Source: Mycobacterium sp. PS03-16 (GTDB lineage Bacteria; Actinomycetota; Actinomycetes; Mycobacteriales; Mycobacteriaceae). Taken from it: DNA of 64,000 nt. Under the pieces are notes generated by a model that saw only the letters and a program-made list of their open reading frames with translations, searched no databases and was not told the DNA's origin. The stretch covers positions 156,805 through 220,804 of the forward strand of contig NZ_SPQO01000006.1 of assembly GCF_004570325.1 (NCBI RefSeq). Reading direction: 5' to 3'. Both the position numbers and the translations under genes were made by a program. Shown here piece after piece: positions 43,186 through 51,531 of this stretch. Each line of letters begins with the position of its first letter. The first letter of the stretch is position 1.

Positions 43186-43935
43186 TCACAGCACCGCACC
43201 GCCGTTGACGCCGAGCACCTGACCGGTGATGAAGCCCGCCTCCTCGGAACACAGGAAGCCGACGGCGGCGGCGATGTCGTCGCCGGTGCCGAGGTGGCCG
43301 ACCGGGATGCTGGCCGCCATCTGCTCGTTGGGCGGCAGGTGGCCCAGGGCCTGCGACTGGTGCTGCATCGGCGTCTCGATGCCCGACGGCGGCACGTTGT
43401 TCACGGTGATGCCGACCGGTCCGTATTCGCGCGCCAGCGACTTGGTCAACGACAGCAGCGCACCCTTGGAAGCGGCGTAGTGCGCCATCTTCGGTGACCC
43501 CCGCTGCGCGCTCGACGAGGAGATCATCACGATCCGTCCCCAGGCGGCCGCCAGCATGTCCGGCACCGCGACCTGGCAGCAGTGGAACGTCCCGGTGAGG
43601 TTGACGTCCACCAGACGCTGCCAGGACTCCACGGTGATGTCGGTGAACGGCGCGAAATCCACGGCCCCGGCACTGGTGACCAGGATGTGCACCGGCCCGA
43701 GCTCGGTGCGCACCTTTGCGAACGCCTCCTCGACCGCGGGGCGGTCGCTGACATCGGCCGCGACACCGAGCGCGGTGACGCCCTCGGCGCGTAGATCCTC
43801 GGCGACCCGCTGGGCCGCATCCCCGTCGAGGTCGAGTACGGCGATCCGGTGTCCGCGGCGGCCGAGCTCGTGGCAGATGGCCTCCCCCATTCCGGACGCG
43901 CCTCCGGTCACGACCGCCACGCGGCTCATCGGCAC
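43186..43935 (-). CDS. Short-chain dehydrogenase/reductase
   Basis: 249 residues (the second methionine, MSRVA, could be the start). TGGASGMG, TSAG, SSSSAQ and YAASK are the SDR motifs, and the protein ends GVNGGAVL. It is related to the SDR at 19331. In the operon it lies between the reductase and the Rieske oxygenase; dehydrogenation of a dihydrodiol or hydroxylated product fits (inference). Confidence 0.92.
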   Translation of the reverse strand: MPMSRVAVVTGGASGMGEAICHELGRRGHRIAVLDLDGDAAQRVAEDLRAEGVTALGVAADVSDRPAVEEAFAKVRTELGPVHILVTSAGAVDFAPFTDITVESWQRLVDVNLTGTFHCCQVAVPDMLAAAWGRIVMISSSSAQRGSPKMAHYAASKGALLSLTKSLAREYGPVGITVNNVPPSGIETPMQHQSQALGHLPPNEQMAASIPVGHLGTGDDIAAAVGFLCSEEAGFITGQVLGVNGGAVL

Positions 43936-43962
43936 CGCTCCATCGCAGATCCTTTCCCGTCC

Positions 43963-44994
43963 CTACTCGTAGACCACGTGCACCGTGCGGCTCGTGGGCA
44001 GGGACTGACATGTCAGCACCCAGCCCTCGGCCACTTCGTCGTCGTCGAGCGCATCGTTGTTGAGCATCCTGGCGGTACCGGCCACGATGCGCGCCATACA
44101 CGTTCCGCAGGAACCGGTTTCACACGAGGACGGGGCCCGCAGCCCCGCCGTGCGGGCCGTCTGCAGCAGCGTGTTGCCCGACCGGTAGGCCGCCGTGGTG
44201 GTCGTGTGGTCGAGCTCGATGACCACCTCTTCGGTGACCTGTTTCGTGCTGCCGGCATCCTCGACCGGCGTCTGCGCCACCGAGAAGCGTTCGAGGTGCA
44301 TGCGGTCGCGGGGAGCGCCGGCGTCGGCGACGGCCGCCTCCACCGTGTCCATGAACGGCGCCGGCCCGCAGATGTAGTAGTCGGCGTCACCGGACCCGGC
44401 GACGAAATCCGCGACCGCGGCGGGGGTGACGACGCCGCCGTCGTCGTCGAAGTGGTGGGTCATCGCCAGCCGGTCGGGATGCTGCTCGACGAGCCGCGAC
44501 AGCGCGTCGGCGAAGATGACCGACTCGCGGCTGCGGTTGGCGTAGAACACCCGGACGGGCCGCGCCGTGGTCGCCAGCGCGGTCCGCACCAGCGACATGA
44601 TCGGCGTGATGCCGCTCCCCCCGGCGAAGGCCAGGATCACCGAGGTGTCCGCGGCCTCGCGCAGGACGAAGCGCCCCTCCGGCGGTGCGGCATGGATCTC
44701 GACACCCTCGGATGCGGTGTCGTTCAGCCAGTTCGACACGACGCCGCCGGGATCGCGCTTCACGGTGATCCGCAGCTCGTCTTCGACCGGCGCCGAGGAC
44801 ATCGAGTAGCACCGGCGCAGATCCCGGCCGTCGACGGTGACCCGCAACGTCAGGAACTGGCCCGCCTCATACCGGAAGCGCGCCGAGCAGTGCCGGGGGA
44901 CGTCGAGGACCAGCGACACCGCGTCAGACGTTTCGCGCACCACTCGCTTCACACGCAGCGGGGCGAATCCGTCGGTTTCGAGTGCCTCACTCAT
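43963..44994 (-). CDS. Oxygenase reductase: FAD/NAD domain plus plant-type 2Fe-2S (KshB-like)
   Basis: 343 residues. FAD binding is at RCYSMSS (about residue 60), NAD(P) binding at GGSGITP (about 125), and the C-terminal ferredoxin cluster is CETGSCGTC with a later CQS. Domain order matches KshB/HmpA-type reductases that feed Rieske oxygenases. It heads the operon to the oxygenase at 41878 and is the only such reductase in the window, so it may serve both Rieske enzymes. Two ATCAAG-type palindromes lie just upstream. Confidence 0.93.
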   Translation of the reverse strand: MSEALETDGFAPLRVKRVVRETSDAVSLVLDVPRHCSARFRYEAGQFLTLRVTVDGRDLRRCYSMSSAPVEDELRITVKRDPGGVVSNWLNDTASEGVEIHAAPPEGRFVLREAADTSVILAFAGGSGITPIMSLVRTALATTARPVRVFYANRSRESVIFADALSRLVEQHPDRLAMTHHFDDDGGVVTPAAVADFVAGSGDADYYICGPAPFMDTVEAAVADAGAPRDRMHLERFSVAQTPVEDAGSTKQVTEEVVIELDHTTTTAAYRSGNTLLQTARTAGLRAPSSCETGSCGTCMARIVAGTARMLNNDALDDDEVAEGWVLTCQSLPTSRTVHVVYE

Positions 44995-45006
44995 CTCCCG
45001 AAAGAT

Positions 45007-45040
45007 ATCAAGTACTTGTCATACATATCAAGTCCTTGAT
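45007..45040. promoter_or_regulatory. Two KstR2-type palindromes before the reductase operon
   Basis: Site 1 (45007-45020) ATCAAGTACTTGTC and site 2 (45027-45040) ATCAAGTCCTTGAT have centres 20 bp apart. The published KstR2 consensus is AnCAAGnnCTTGnT: site 2 fits all ten fixed bases and site 1 nine. They lie 13-46 bases upstream of the reductase start. The local MarR regulator is an alternative binder. Confidence 0.65.
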
Positions 45041-45079
45041 ACTCCGGCCGGCCTGCTGCTCACCGACGACGGCGCCGGG

Positions 45080-45532
45080 TCAGTTCTCCACGTGATCGGC
45101 GTAGAGCTCGTGGCCCGTACCCTGTTCGACGACCCGGCCGAGCAGTTCGCGCAGCGTCTGCTGTTCGACCTTGCTGAGCACCCCGAACACCTTGTCGTGC
45201 GCGGCGATCGCGTCGCTGACCACCGCAGCCGCCACCGTGCGCCCCTCGTCGGTCAGGAAGGCCTGCAGGATGCGGCCGTGCTGGGGGTCCTGTTTCCGCT
45301 GCACCAACCCACGCTTCTCCAGCGCGGTCAGGGCCAGCTGGACACCCTGCGGGGTGATCAGGAGCCGGCGCGCGAGCTCGGCCCCGCTCAGCCCGGGCTC
45401 GTTGGACAGCTGGCGGAGCACGCCGATCTGCGCGGTGCTCACGCCGTGTTCGCTCACCGCCTCGTTCACCGTGGTCAACGAGAAGTAGAACGCCTGCTTG
45501 AGCAGCCACAGGATGTTGTCGGTGAGTTCCAT
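45080..45532 (-). CDS. MarR family transcriptional regulator
   Basis: 150 residues from ATG 45532, chosen because AGGAG lies eight bases upstream; an in-frame ATG at 45556 is possible. Winged-helix features: LRQLSNEPGLSGAELARRLL, ITPQGVQLALTALEKRGLVQ, and the wing RILQAFLTDEG. MarR proteins repress by binding palindromes and respond to small, often aromatic, ligands. It is the last gene of the second Rieske operon, and the ATCAAG palindromes nearby are candidate sites. Confidence 0.9.
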   Translation of the reverse strand: MELTDNILWLLKQAFYFSLTTVNEAVSEHGVSTAQIGVLRQLSNEPGLSGAELARRLLITPQGVQLALTALEKRGLVQRKQDPQHGRILQAFLTDEGRTVAAAVVSDAIAAHDKVFGVLSKVEQQTLRELLGRVVEQGTGHELYADHVEN

Positions 45533-45566
45533 TCCAGGCTCCTGACGCGCGTTCATGGCACCGACG

Positions 45567-46820
45567 CTAGTCACATCCGGCGTGTTTGTGGACCACGCCG
45601 TCCTTCATCACGAACCGCACGTCGAGTGTGGTCGCGATGTCCTGCGACGGGTCACCGGGTACCGCGATGATGTCGGCGAGGTGGCCGGGTGCGAGCCGTC
45701 CGAGCTCGTCGTCGGCTTCGATGAGTTCGGCCGACGTGACCGTCGCCGCGCGCACCGCCTGCATCGGCGTCATCCCACGGGCGACCAGTGCGCACAGTTC
45801 CTTCGCGTTCTGCCCGTGCGGAACCGCCGGGGCGTCGGTGCCGCAGGCGATGCGGACGCCGGCGGCGATCGCCTTGGGCAGCATCGCCTGCGCCTGCGGG
45901 AAGACCACCTCGGCCTTGCGGCGCAGTTCCGGGGCGATCCGGTCGACCGCCATCGCCTCGGTGAGGTAGGTGGTCGACACCAGGAACGTGCCGTGATCGA
46001 CCATCATCTGGATGGTCTCGTCGGAGGCGAGGAACCCGTGTTCGATGCAATCGATGCCCGCGCGGATGCAGGCGCGGATTGCGCTGTCCCCCACCGCATG
46101 GGCGGCGACGCGGACACCGGCCCGGTGGGCCTCGTCGGCGATGGCCGCGAACTCCTCGTCCGAGTACTGCTGCGCTCCCGGTGCCGTGCTGTGCGACATC
46201 ACCCCGCCCGACGCCGACACCTTGATCAGCTTGGCGCCGTGGCGGATCTGATAGCGCACACACGCGCGGACGTCGTCGACGCCGTTGGCGATACCCTCGG
46301 CCACCGACAGCGGCATGATCCCCGGCGCCAGCCGTTGGAACACCGTCGGGTCGAGATGCCCGCCGTACGGCGTGACCGCATGCCCGGCGGGATGGATCCT
46401 CGGGCCGGCATGCCAACCCTGCTCGATGGCGCGCTGCAGCGCCACGTCGAGGAGGTAGCCGCCGGTCTTCACCATCAGGCCCAGGTTGCGGACGGTGGTG
46501 AACCCCGCGTCGAGCGTGGTGCGGGCGTTGACCGCGCCGCGCAGCGTGCGGTAGGCGGGGTCGTCCTGCACACCGTGCATGGGGCTGGGCAGCCCCTCGG
46601 GCCCACCCGGGCCGCCGATGAGCAGGTTGAGTTCCATGTCCATCAGGCCGGGCAGCAGGGTGACGTCGCCGAGGTCGATGTCTGCCACCGGATCTGGCGG
46701 TGGTGCGGGCGGGTTGACCGCCTGGATGCGGTTTCCCTCGATCACCACGACGGCCGGCGAGCGCACCTCGCCGGCCTCGACGTCGGCCCAGCGCTCGGCG
46801 CGCAGAACGGTAAGGCTCAC
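45567..46820 (-). CDS. Amidohydrolase family protein with altered metal motif
   Basis: 417 residues from GTG 46820, overlapping the small protein's stop. It is related to imidazolonepropionase/prolidase-like amidohydrolases. KLIKVSASGG (carbamylated lysine), AAHAVGD, IEHGFL and CGTDAP are intact. The N-terminal HxH metal motif reads D61-M-E63-L-N65, so both histidines are replaced. A one-metal or shifted-metal enzyme is possible. It is in the operon of the second Rieske oxygenase. Confidence 0.88.
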   Translation of the reverse strand: MSLTVLRAERWADVEAGEVRSPAVVVIEGNRIQAVNPPAPPPDPVADIDLGDVTLLPGLMDMELNLLIGGPGGPEGLPSPMHGVQDDPAYRTLRGAVNARTTLDAGFTTVRNLGLMVKTGGYLLDVALQRAIEQGWHAGPRIHPAGHAVTPYGGHLDPTVFQRLAPGIMPLSVAEGIANGVDDVRACVRYQIRHGAKLIKVSASGGVMSHSTAPGAQQYSDEEFAAIADEAHRAGVRVAAHAVGDSAIRACIRAGIDCIEHGFLASDETIQMMVDHGTFLVSTTYLTEAMAVDRIAPELRRKAEVVFPQAQAMLPKAIAAGVRIACGTDAPAVPHGQNAKELCALVARGMTPMQAVRAATVTSAELIEADDELGRLAPGHLADIIAVPGDPSQDIATTLDVRFVMKDGVVHKHAGCD

Positions 46821-47161
46821 GGCACGGGTTCGGACACGCAGTCCAGCGTCGTGGCTCCGGAGTCCGGCACCTTCGGCTGCTTCCAGCACTCCACCGGGAA
46901 GGAGGCCTGGATCATCGAGTAGAGCAGGTGCATCAGGTTCAGCACGTCCTCCGGCAGGTCGTCGAGGCTGAACTTGTCGCAGTAGGCGATCGCCTCCTCG
47001 GCGCGGGCGGTGATCGCATCGTAGAAGGCCTGCAGTTCGCGCATCGTGCTGTTCAGGCGCTTGGCGTAGCGCTCCGCCTCGGTGCCCAGGCACCAGTCGG
47101 AGTACTGCTCGAGGTCGGCGAACTCGGGCGGCAGCTTGGCTGCGCTCTCGGTGGCGGTCAT
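46817..47161 (-). CDS. Small Rieske-associated protein of unknown function, copy 2
   Basis: 114 residues, homologous to the protein at 41546-41881 (shared WCL-x-TE, FYDA, YCDKF-x-LD, DVL-x-L-x-HL-x-YSMI). It starts one base after the Rieske oxygenase gene ends. Extra cysteines appear late (ECWKQP, LDCVSE). Repeated coupling to two different Rieske alpha genes argues for a physical or functional partnership. Confidence 0.8.
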   Translation of the reverse strand: MTATESAAKLPPEFADLEQYSDWCLGTEAERYAKRLNSTMRELQAFYDAITARAEEAIAYCDKFSLDDLPEDVLNLMHLLYSMIQASFPVECWKQPKVPDSGATTLDCVSEPVP

Positions 47162-47162
47162 G

Positions 47163-48428
47163 TCACACCCCGGCCGTCTTGCGCTGGTAGTCCTCCACCC
47201 AGGCGGCGGTCTCTTTGTGCAGGTGGCGGATCAGCACCTCCTGGTCGCAGAGCACGAACTCGTCGAGCACCCGCGACTCGATCATCGACTGGGTGGCCTC
47301 GAGCGTGTTGGCGTCCTGCAGGCCGTATTCCTTGAACGACACCGCCGCCAACTCCTGGGCGATGCGCTCCCGCGGGGTGCGCGGTTTCGGGAAATAGACC
47401 GTGCCCTCGAAGATGTGGGTGTTGTGCGACGTCGGCCAGTAGTGGTAGGTCAGGTACCAGCCCTGCCCCCAGAACAGGATGACGAAGTTCGGGAACAGCT
47501 GGAACGAATCCAGGCCCCACGGATCGCATTTCGCGGGGTTGAGGCCCGCGGGCATCGCCCCCAGATCCGGCTTGTCCCAGGGCCCGAACAGGCCGCTCTG
47601 GCAGATGTCCTCGATCGGCTTGCGCATCTCGTCGGCCATCTCCCAGGCCCGCACACCCGACGTGCTCACCAGCCGGTGCGGACCCTCGATGCGGTAGTGC
47701 GGCGCCTCGAACCCGGCCTCCGCGGCGGCCTTCGAGTAGGCGGTCGGCGACTGGTTCGCGTGCAGGACCGGTGCGTGGTAGAACTCCTGGAAGGCGTCCA
47801 TGTAGAGCTTCCAGTTCGCCTTCACCTCCGAGCGGTAGTAGAACCGCGAGGTCATCCTGGCGAACGGATAGCCCTCGAGATTCGTGATCATCGGCCCGAG
47901 GAAGTTCCGTAGCGACTGCTCGGGCTCGTCGGCGAAGTTGACGAAGATGAACCCCTCCCACACCTCGCAGTGCACGGGTACCAGGCCGTAGCGACTTTTG
48001 TCGAGGTCGAAGAACTCACCCTCCTGCTGCACGAACGTGAGATCGCCGTCCAGGTCGTAGCGCCAGGCGTGGTACTTGCAGGTGAACTGGCGGCACACCC
48101 CGCTGGTCTCCTCCAGCGGCATGTCGTTCCAGACGAGCTTGTTGCCCCGGTGGCGGCAGATGTTGTGGAATGCCTTCACCTCACCGGATCTGTTACGAAC
48201 GACGATGATCGACGTGTTGACCGCCTTCATCTCCTTGGTGAAGTAGCTGCCCTTGCGCGGCACCTGCTCCACCCGGCCGACGTTCAACCAGGCGCGCCGG
48301 AACACCGCTTTGCGCTCGACCTCGTAGAACGCTGGGTCGATCGAATCCTCATAGGACACCGGACCCGTTCCCAGCTGCGGATAGTGCTCCGTCCAGCTGC
48401 CCTCCGGCGGTTTGGGGAACCGGGCCAT
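47163..48428 (-). CDS. Rieske non-haem iron oxygenase, alpha subunit (copy 2)
   Basis: 421 residues, full-length paralogue of the gene at 41878. Rieske ligands C91, H93, C117 and H120; iron site D211, H218 and H223 in EFYHAPVLH, with aspartate in YGLQD. It differs in having HAW instead of HGW after the cluster and in its central pocket region, so a different substrate or position is likely. It heads the operon Rieske, small protein, amidohydrolase, MarR. Confidence 0.95.
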   Translation of the reverse strand: MARFPKPPEGSWTEHYPQLGTGPVSYEDSIDPAFYEVERKAVFRRAWLNVGRVEQVPRKGSYFTKEMKAVNTSIIVVRNRSGEVKAFHNICRHRGNKLVWNDMPLEETSGVCRQFTCKYHAWRYDLDGDLTFVQQEGEFFDLDKSRYGLVPVHCEVWEGFIFVNFADEPEQSLRNFLGPMITNLEGYPFARMTSRFYYRSEVKANWKLYMDAFQEFYHAPVLHANQSPTAYSKAAAEAGFEAPHYRIEGPHRLVSTSGVRAWEMADEMRKPIEDICQSGLFGPWDKPDLGAMPAGLNPAKCDPWGLDSFQLFPNFVILFWGQGWYLTYHYWPTSHNTHIFEGTVYFPKPRTPRERIAQELAAVSFKEYGLQDANTLEATQSMIESRVLDEFVLCDQEVLIRHLHKETAAWVEDYQRKTAGV

Positions 48429-48578
48429 GTGCGTCTCCTGTCGACGGCAAGTGTGCGGCGCCGCCCCTCGCCATGCGCCGGGGGCCAGCCACGACGGGGC
48501 AATCTGTCACGCGCAGCTGCCTTTTCGGCAATTCGCTCAGAGCCTGCACCGCCGACGGTATATGCTCCACCCGTTAAT

Positions 48579-48592
48579 CGCAAGTAGTTGAT
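48579..48592. promoter_or_regulatory. KstR2-type palindrome (8/10) in a divergent promoter
   Basis: CGCAAGTAGTTGAT matches eight of ten fixed bases of AnCAAGnnCTTGnT. It is 31 bases before the aldehyde dehydrogenase start and 151 bases before the divergent Rieske copy 2, so it could control both. Confidence 0.5.
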
Positions 48593-48622
48593 ATTACCGT
48601 GGCGAAGTGCGGAGGCGTAGGC

Positions 48623-50080
48623 GTGCGGTGTGAGGAGCTGTTCATCGGCGGCGCCTGGTGTGAGCCCAGCACCGACCGTCGCATCGAGGTCACCTCACCG
48701 CACACCGAACAGCCCGTCGCGCACGTGGCGGCCGCCGCGCCCGCGGACGTCGACCGGGCCGTGGCCGCGGCCCGCACGGCGTTCGACGCCGGCGCGTGGG
48801 CCCGGACCGACCCGGCCGAACGCATCGACGCGGTCCGGCGGATCGGCGCGGCCTACGGCCTGCGGCGCGGCGAGATGGCCGAGCTGATCACCGCCGAGAT
48901 CGGCGCGCCGATCAGCTTCGCCCAGCGGGCCCAGGTCGGGCTTCCGCTGATGATGATCGACGCGTTCTGCGAGGTCGCCGCCGGATACCCGTGGAGCGAG
49001 AGCCGCCCCGGCCGCTACGGCGCCGACATCGACATCCGGCGCGAACCGGTCGGCGTCGTCGCGGCCATCGTGCCGTGGAACATGCCGCAATTCCTCATCG
49101 TCACAAAACTGATCCCCGCACTCCTGGCCGGCTGCACGGTCGTGGTGAAACCGGCGCCGGAGTCACCGCTGGACGCCGTGCTGCTCGCTGAGATCATCGC
49201 CGAGGCCGGGCTGCCGCCCGGGGTGGTCAGCGTGCTGCCGGGCGACGGCACGGTCGGCGAGCACCTCGTCCGCCACCCCGGTGTGGACAAGGTCTCCTTC
49301 ACCGGGTCGACGGCCGCGGGCCGGGCGGTGGCCGCCGCGTGCGCGGCCGACCTGAGGCCGGTGAGCCTGGAACTCGGCGGGAAATCGGCGGCGATCGTCC
49401 TCGACGACGCAGACCCGGCGGCGGTGGCGGCCGGCATCCGCTCGGCCAGCCTGTCCAACAGCGGTCAGATCTGCAACGCGCTGACCCGCGTCCTCGTCCC
49501 GGACGGACGCGCATCGAAGTTCACCGACGCGTTGGCCGCGGAGGTGTCCGGCCTGGTCGTCGGCGATCCCACCGACGCCGCCACGCAGGTGGGTCCACTG
49601 GTGGCCCGCCGCCAGCAGGAGCGCGTCACCGGCTACATCGAGCGCGGCCAGCAGGAAGGAGCGCGCGTGGTGACCGGCGGCGCCGGGATGCCCGACGGCC
49701 TCGACCGCGGCTGGTACGTCCGGCCCACGCTGTTCGACCGGGCGGACAACGCGATGACCATTGCGCGCGAGGAGATCTTCGGTCCGGTGCTGACCGTCAT
49801 TCCCTACACCGATGTCGACGACGCGGTGCGGATCGCGAACGACTCCGACTACGGGCTCGCGGGGTCGGTGTTCACCGCCGACGCCGGCCGCGGACTCGCG
49901 GTCGCCGAACGCATCCGCACCGGCACGTTCGGCGTGAACCAGGGCTATCCCATGGATCCGTTCGCGCCGTTCGGCGGCGTCAAAGCCAGCGGGTACGGCC
50001 GCGAACTGGGCCGCGAGGGCATCGACGGCTACACCGGCACCAAATCCATTGCGGTGGCGACGAACACCAGGGGAGCATGA
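48623..50080 (+). CDS. NAD(P)-dependent aldehyde dehydrogenase
   Basis: 485 residues from GTG 48623, chosen because GGAGG lies nine bases upstream and the protein then begins RCEELFIGGAW as is usual; a GTG at 48599 is in frame but would lie too close to the operator. FTGSTAAGR, LELGGKSA and NSGQICNAL hold the cofactor loop, base and catalytic cysteine. It is followed two bases later by the EBP-like membrane protein, so the two are cotranscribed. Confidence 0.93.
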   Translation: MRCEELFIGGAWCEPSTDRRIEVTSPHTEQPVAHVAAAAPADVDRAVAAARTAFDAGAWARTDPAERIDAVRRIGAAYGLRRGEMAELITAEIGAPISFAQRAQVGLPLMMIDAFCEVAAGYPWSESRPGRYGADIDIRREPVGVVAAIVPWNMPQFLIVTKLIPALLAGCTVVVKPAPESPLDAVLLAEIIAEAGLPPGVVSVLPGDGTVGEHLVRHPGVDKVSFTGSTAAGRAVAAACAADLRPVSLELGGKSAAIVLDDADPAAVAAGIRSASLSNSGQICNALTRVLVPDGRASKFTDALAAEVSGLVVGDPTDAATQVGPLVARRQQERVTGYIERGQQEGARVVTGGAGMPDGLDRGWYVRPTLFDRADNAMTIAREEIFGPVLTVIPYTDVDDAVRIANDSDYGLAGSVFTADAGRGLAVAERIRTGTFGVNQGYPMDPFAPFGGVKASGYGRELGREGIDGYTGTKSIAVATNTRGA

Positions 50081-50081
50081 C

Positions 50082-50873
50082 ATGACGACCGATGCGGTCA
50101 CGGGCCACGAACCGGACTTCGCCCAGCCGTGGGCGCCGCACCGCCTGCGGATCTACACCGGCACGGCGCTGTTCACCACCGTGATGTTCGTCGGGATGAC
50201 GCTCGGCGTCGGCGTCGGCCTGATTCCGCCGTCGTTCACGGTCGACGTCGTCGCGAACCTCCTGTTCGGCATCCCGGTGATCCTGCTGCCCTTCGTGCTG
50301 CTCTGGGGTGCGCCGGGTGAGCGGCGGACTCGCCTCGACAAGGCCACCGAACTCACCCTCTTCTACCTCCCCTACACCGCCTGCAGCCAGATCGGCTATG
50401 AGCTGATGTTCCTCGTCGGCCATCCGCTCGGCCTGTGGACGCCCACCGACGACCCGGGCTGGAAGTGGCTGTGGTGGCAGTACGCGCTGGCCGACACCCG
50501 CTACGTCAGCGGCAATCCGTGGATTTTCGCGCTCGAGGTGGTCGGCGTGCTCACCGGCACCACGGTGTTCCTGGTGTGGACCCGGTTGGTGCGCACCACG
50601 CTGTCCGGCGAAACCCGGATCCGGTGCCTGTGGATCGCGTTCGCGGGGTGCGCGATCCTGATGAGCAGCACCGCCGTGTACTTCCTGGCCGAGGTGGGCG
50701 CGGGCTTCGAGAACATCGGACAGGGCGCCTACGGGCTGGGCTTCAAGTTCATCGCCGAGAACGTGCCGTTCATCGTGTTGCCGCCGCTGGTGCTGTACTC
50801 CATCCACCTGCAGATCGACCACCTCACCCGGCGGGCGGGCCCCCGGACCGGCACGGGCGTTACGGCAGCTTGA
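50082..50873 (+). CDS. Membrane protein resembling emopamil-binding protein (sterol isomerase) / EXPERA fold
   Basis: 263 residues, about five to six membrane segments. The second half matches the pattern of human EBP, the sterol delta8-delta7 isomerase: WWQYALAD138TRY then E152 fourteen residues later (EBP: D-S-R-Y then E122, same spacing), VYFLAE204, and N227 in IAEN (EBP N193). E107 fits EBP E80, while EBP H76 appears as Gln103. Key acids for carbocation chemistry are thus kept. Isomerase or binding activity on a sterol-like molecule is inferred. Confidence 0.65.
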   Translation: MTTDAVTGHEPDFAQPWAPHRLRIYTGTALFTTVMFVGMTLGVGVGLIPPSFTVDVVANLLFGIPVILLPFVLLWGAPGERRTRLDKATELTLFYLPYTACSQIGYELMFLVGHPLGLWTPTDDPGWKWLWWQYALADTRYVSGNPWIFALEVVGVLTGTTVFLVWTRLVRTTLSGETRIRCLWIAFAGCAILMSSTAVYFLAEVGAGFENIGQGAYGLGFKFIAENVPFIVLPPLVLYSIHLQIDHLTRRAGPRTGTGVTAA

Positions 50874-51462
50874 TCGCCGAGACGTACATCTCGACGATCG
50901 GCCGGTAGAGGTCGACGTCGTCGAGCTCGCTGCCCAGCACCACCGAATCGCTGGTGGCGACCAGCACCTGGGCGAACGTCGTCGGCGCCATGAGCAGCGC
51001 GCCGCCCAACCGGTCGATGCCCGTGACGATGAAGTCGGCCAGCTTGTCGACGACCTCGGCGCGCTTCTGCGCGACGCGCTCCCGCGCGTCAGGGTTGCGC
51101 AGCAGGTAGAGCGTGAACTCGTGGCCGAGCGCGGCGTGCTCGGCGCCGCGGTCGATGCTCAGCTGGCGCCACCGCCGCGCGATCTCGTCGAGCTCCCGGG
51201 CGCCGACCTGCCGGGCGGACGCCATGACCTCGGCGAACGTGTCGAAATAGCGTCGCCAGTACCGGTCACTCACCGCCAGGAAGAGATCCTCCTTGGTGGC
51301 GAAGTGCTTGTAGATCGCCCCCTTGGTGTACCCGGCCGCATGCGCGATGTCGTCGAGTGTTGCTGCGGTGAAGCCCTTTTCGGCGAAGACGTCCTCGGCG
51401 GCGTCGAGCAGCAGCGATCGCGTGTGCTCGAGCCGCCGCTCCTTCGTCCACCGCTCCGCCAT
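50860..51462 (-). CDS. TetR/AcrR family transcriptional regulator
   Basis: 200 residues from ATG 51462. The HTH is LLLDAAEDVFAEKGFTAATL, then DDIAHAAGYTKGAIYKHFATKED. It is convergent with (overlaps by 14 bases) the EBP-like gene and divergent from the AveC-like gene. A perfect GATACC-N4-GGTATC dyad lies between the divergent starts, so it very likely represses the AveC-like gene and itself. Confidence 0.92.
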   Translation of the reverse strand: MAERWTKERRLEHTRSLLLDAAEDVFAEKGFTAATLDDIAHAAGYTKGAIYKHFATKEDLFLAVSDRYWRRYFDTFAEVMASARQVGARELDEIARRWRQLSIDRGAEHAALGHEFTLYLLRNPDARERVAQKRAEVVDKLADFIVTGIDRLGGALLMAPTTFAQVLVATSDSVVLGSELDDVDLYRPIVEMYVSAIKLP

Positions 51463-51506
51463 GCCTGAATTCTGACACAGGATCCGAGAAACCCATTGGA
51501 TACTCG

Positions 51507-51522
51507 GATACCGACTGGTATC
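51507..51522. promoter_or_regulatory. Probable TetR operator GATACC-N4-GGTATC
   Basis: A perfect six-base dyad with spacer GACT, nine bases upstream of the AveC-like GTG start and 45 bases upstream of the TetR start. An extra GGATAC half-site lies at 51498-51503. Confidence 0.6.
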
Positions 51523-51531
51523 TTTCGACGG

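Noticed and set aside
41546..47161. The small Rieske-linked proteins as ordinary dioxygenase beta subunits
   Set aside because: They are about 112 residues and helical in character, whereas beta subunits are about 170-190 residues with a SnoaL-type fold.
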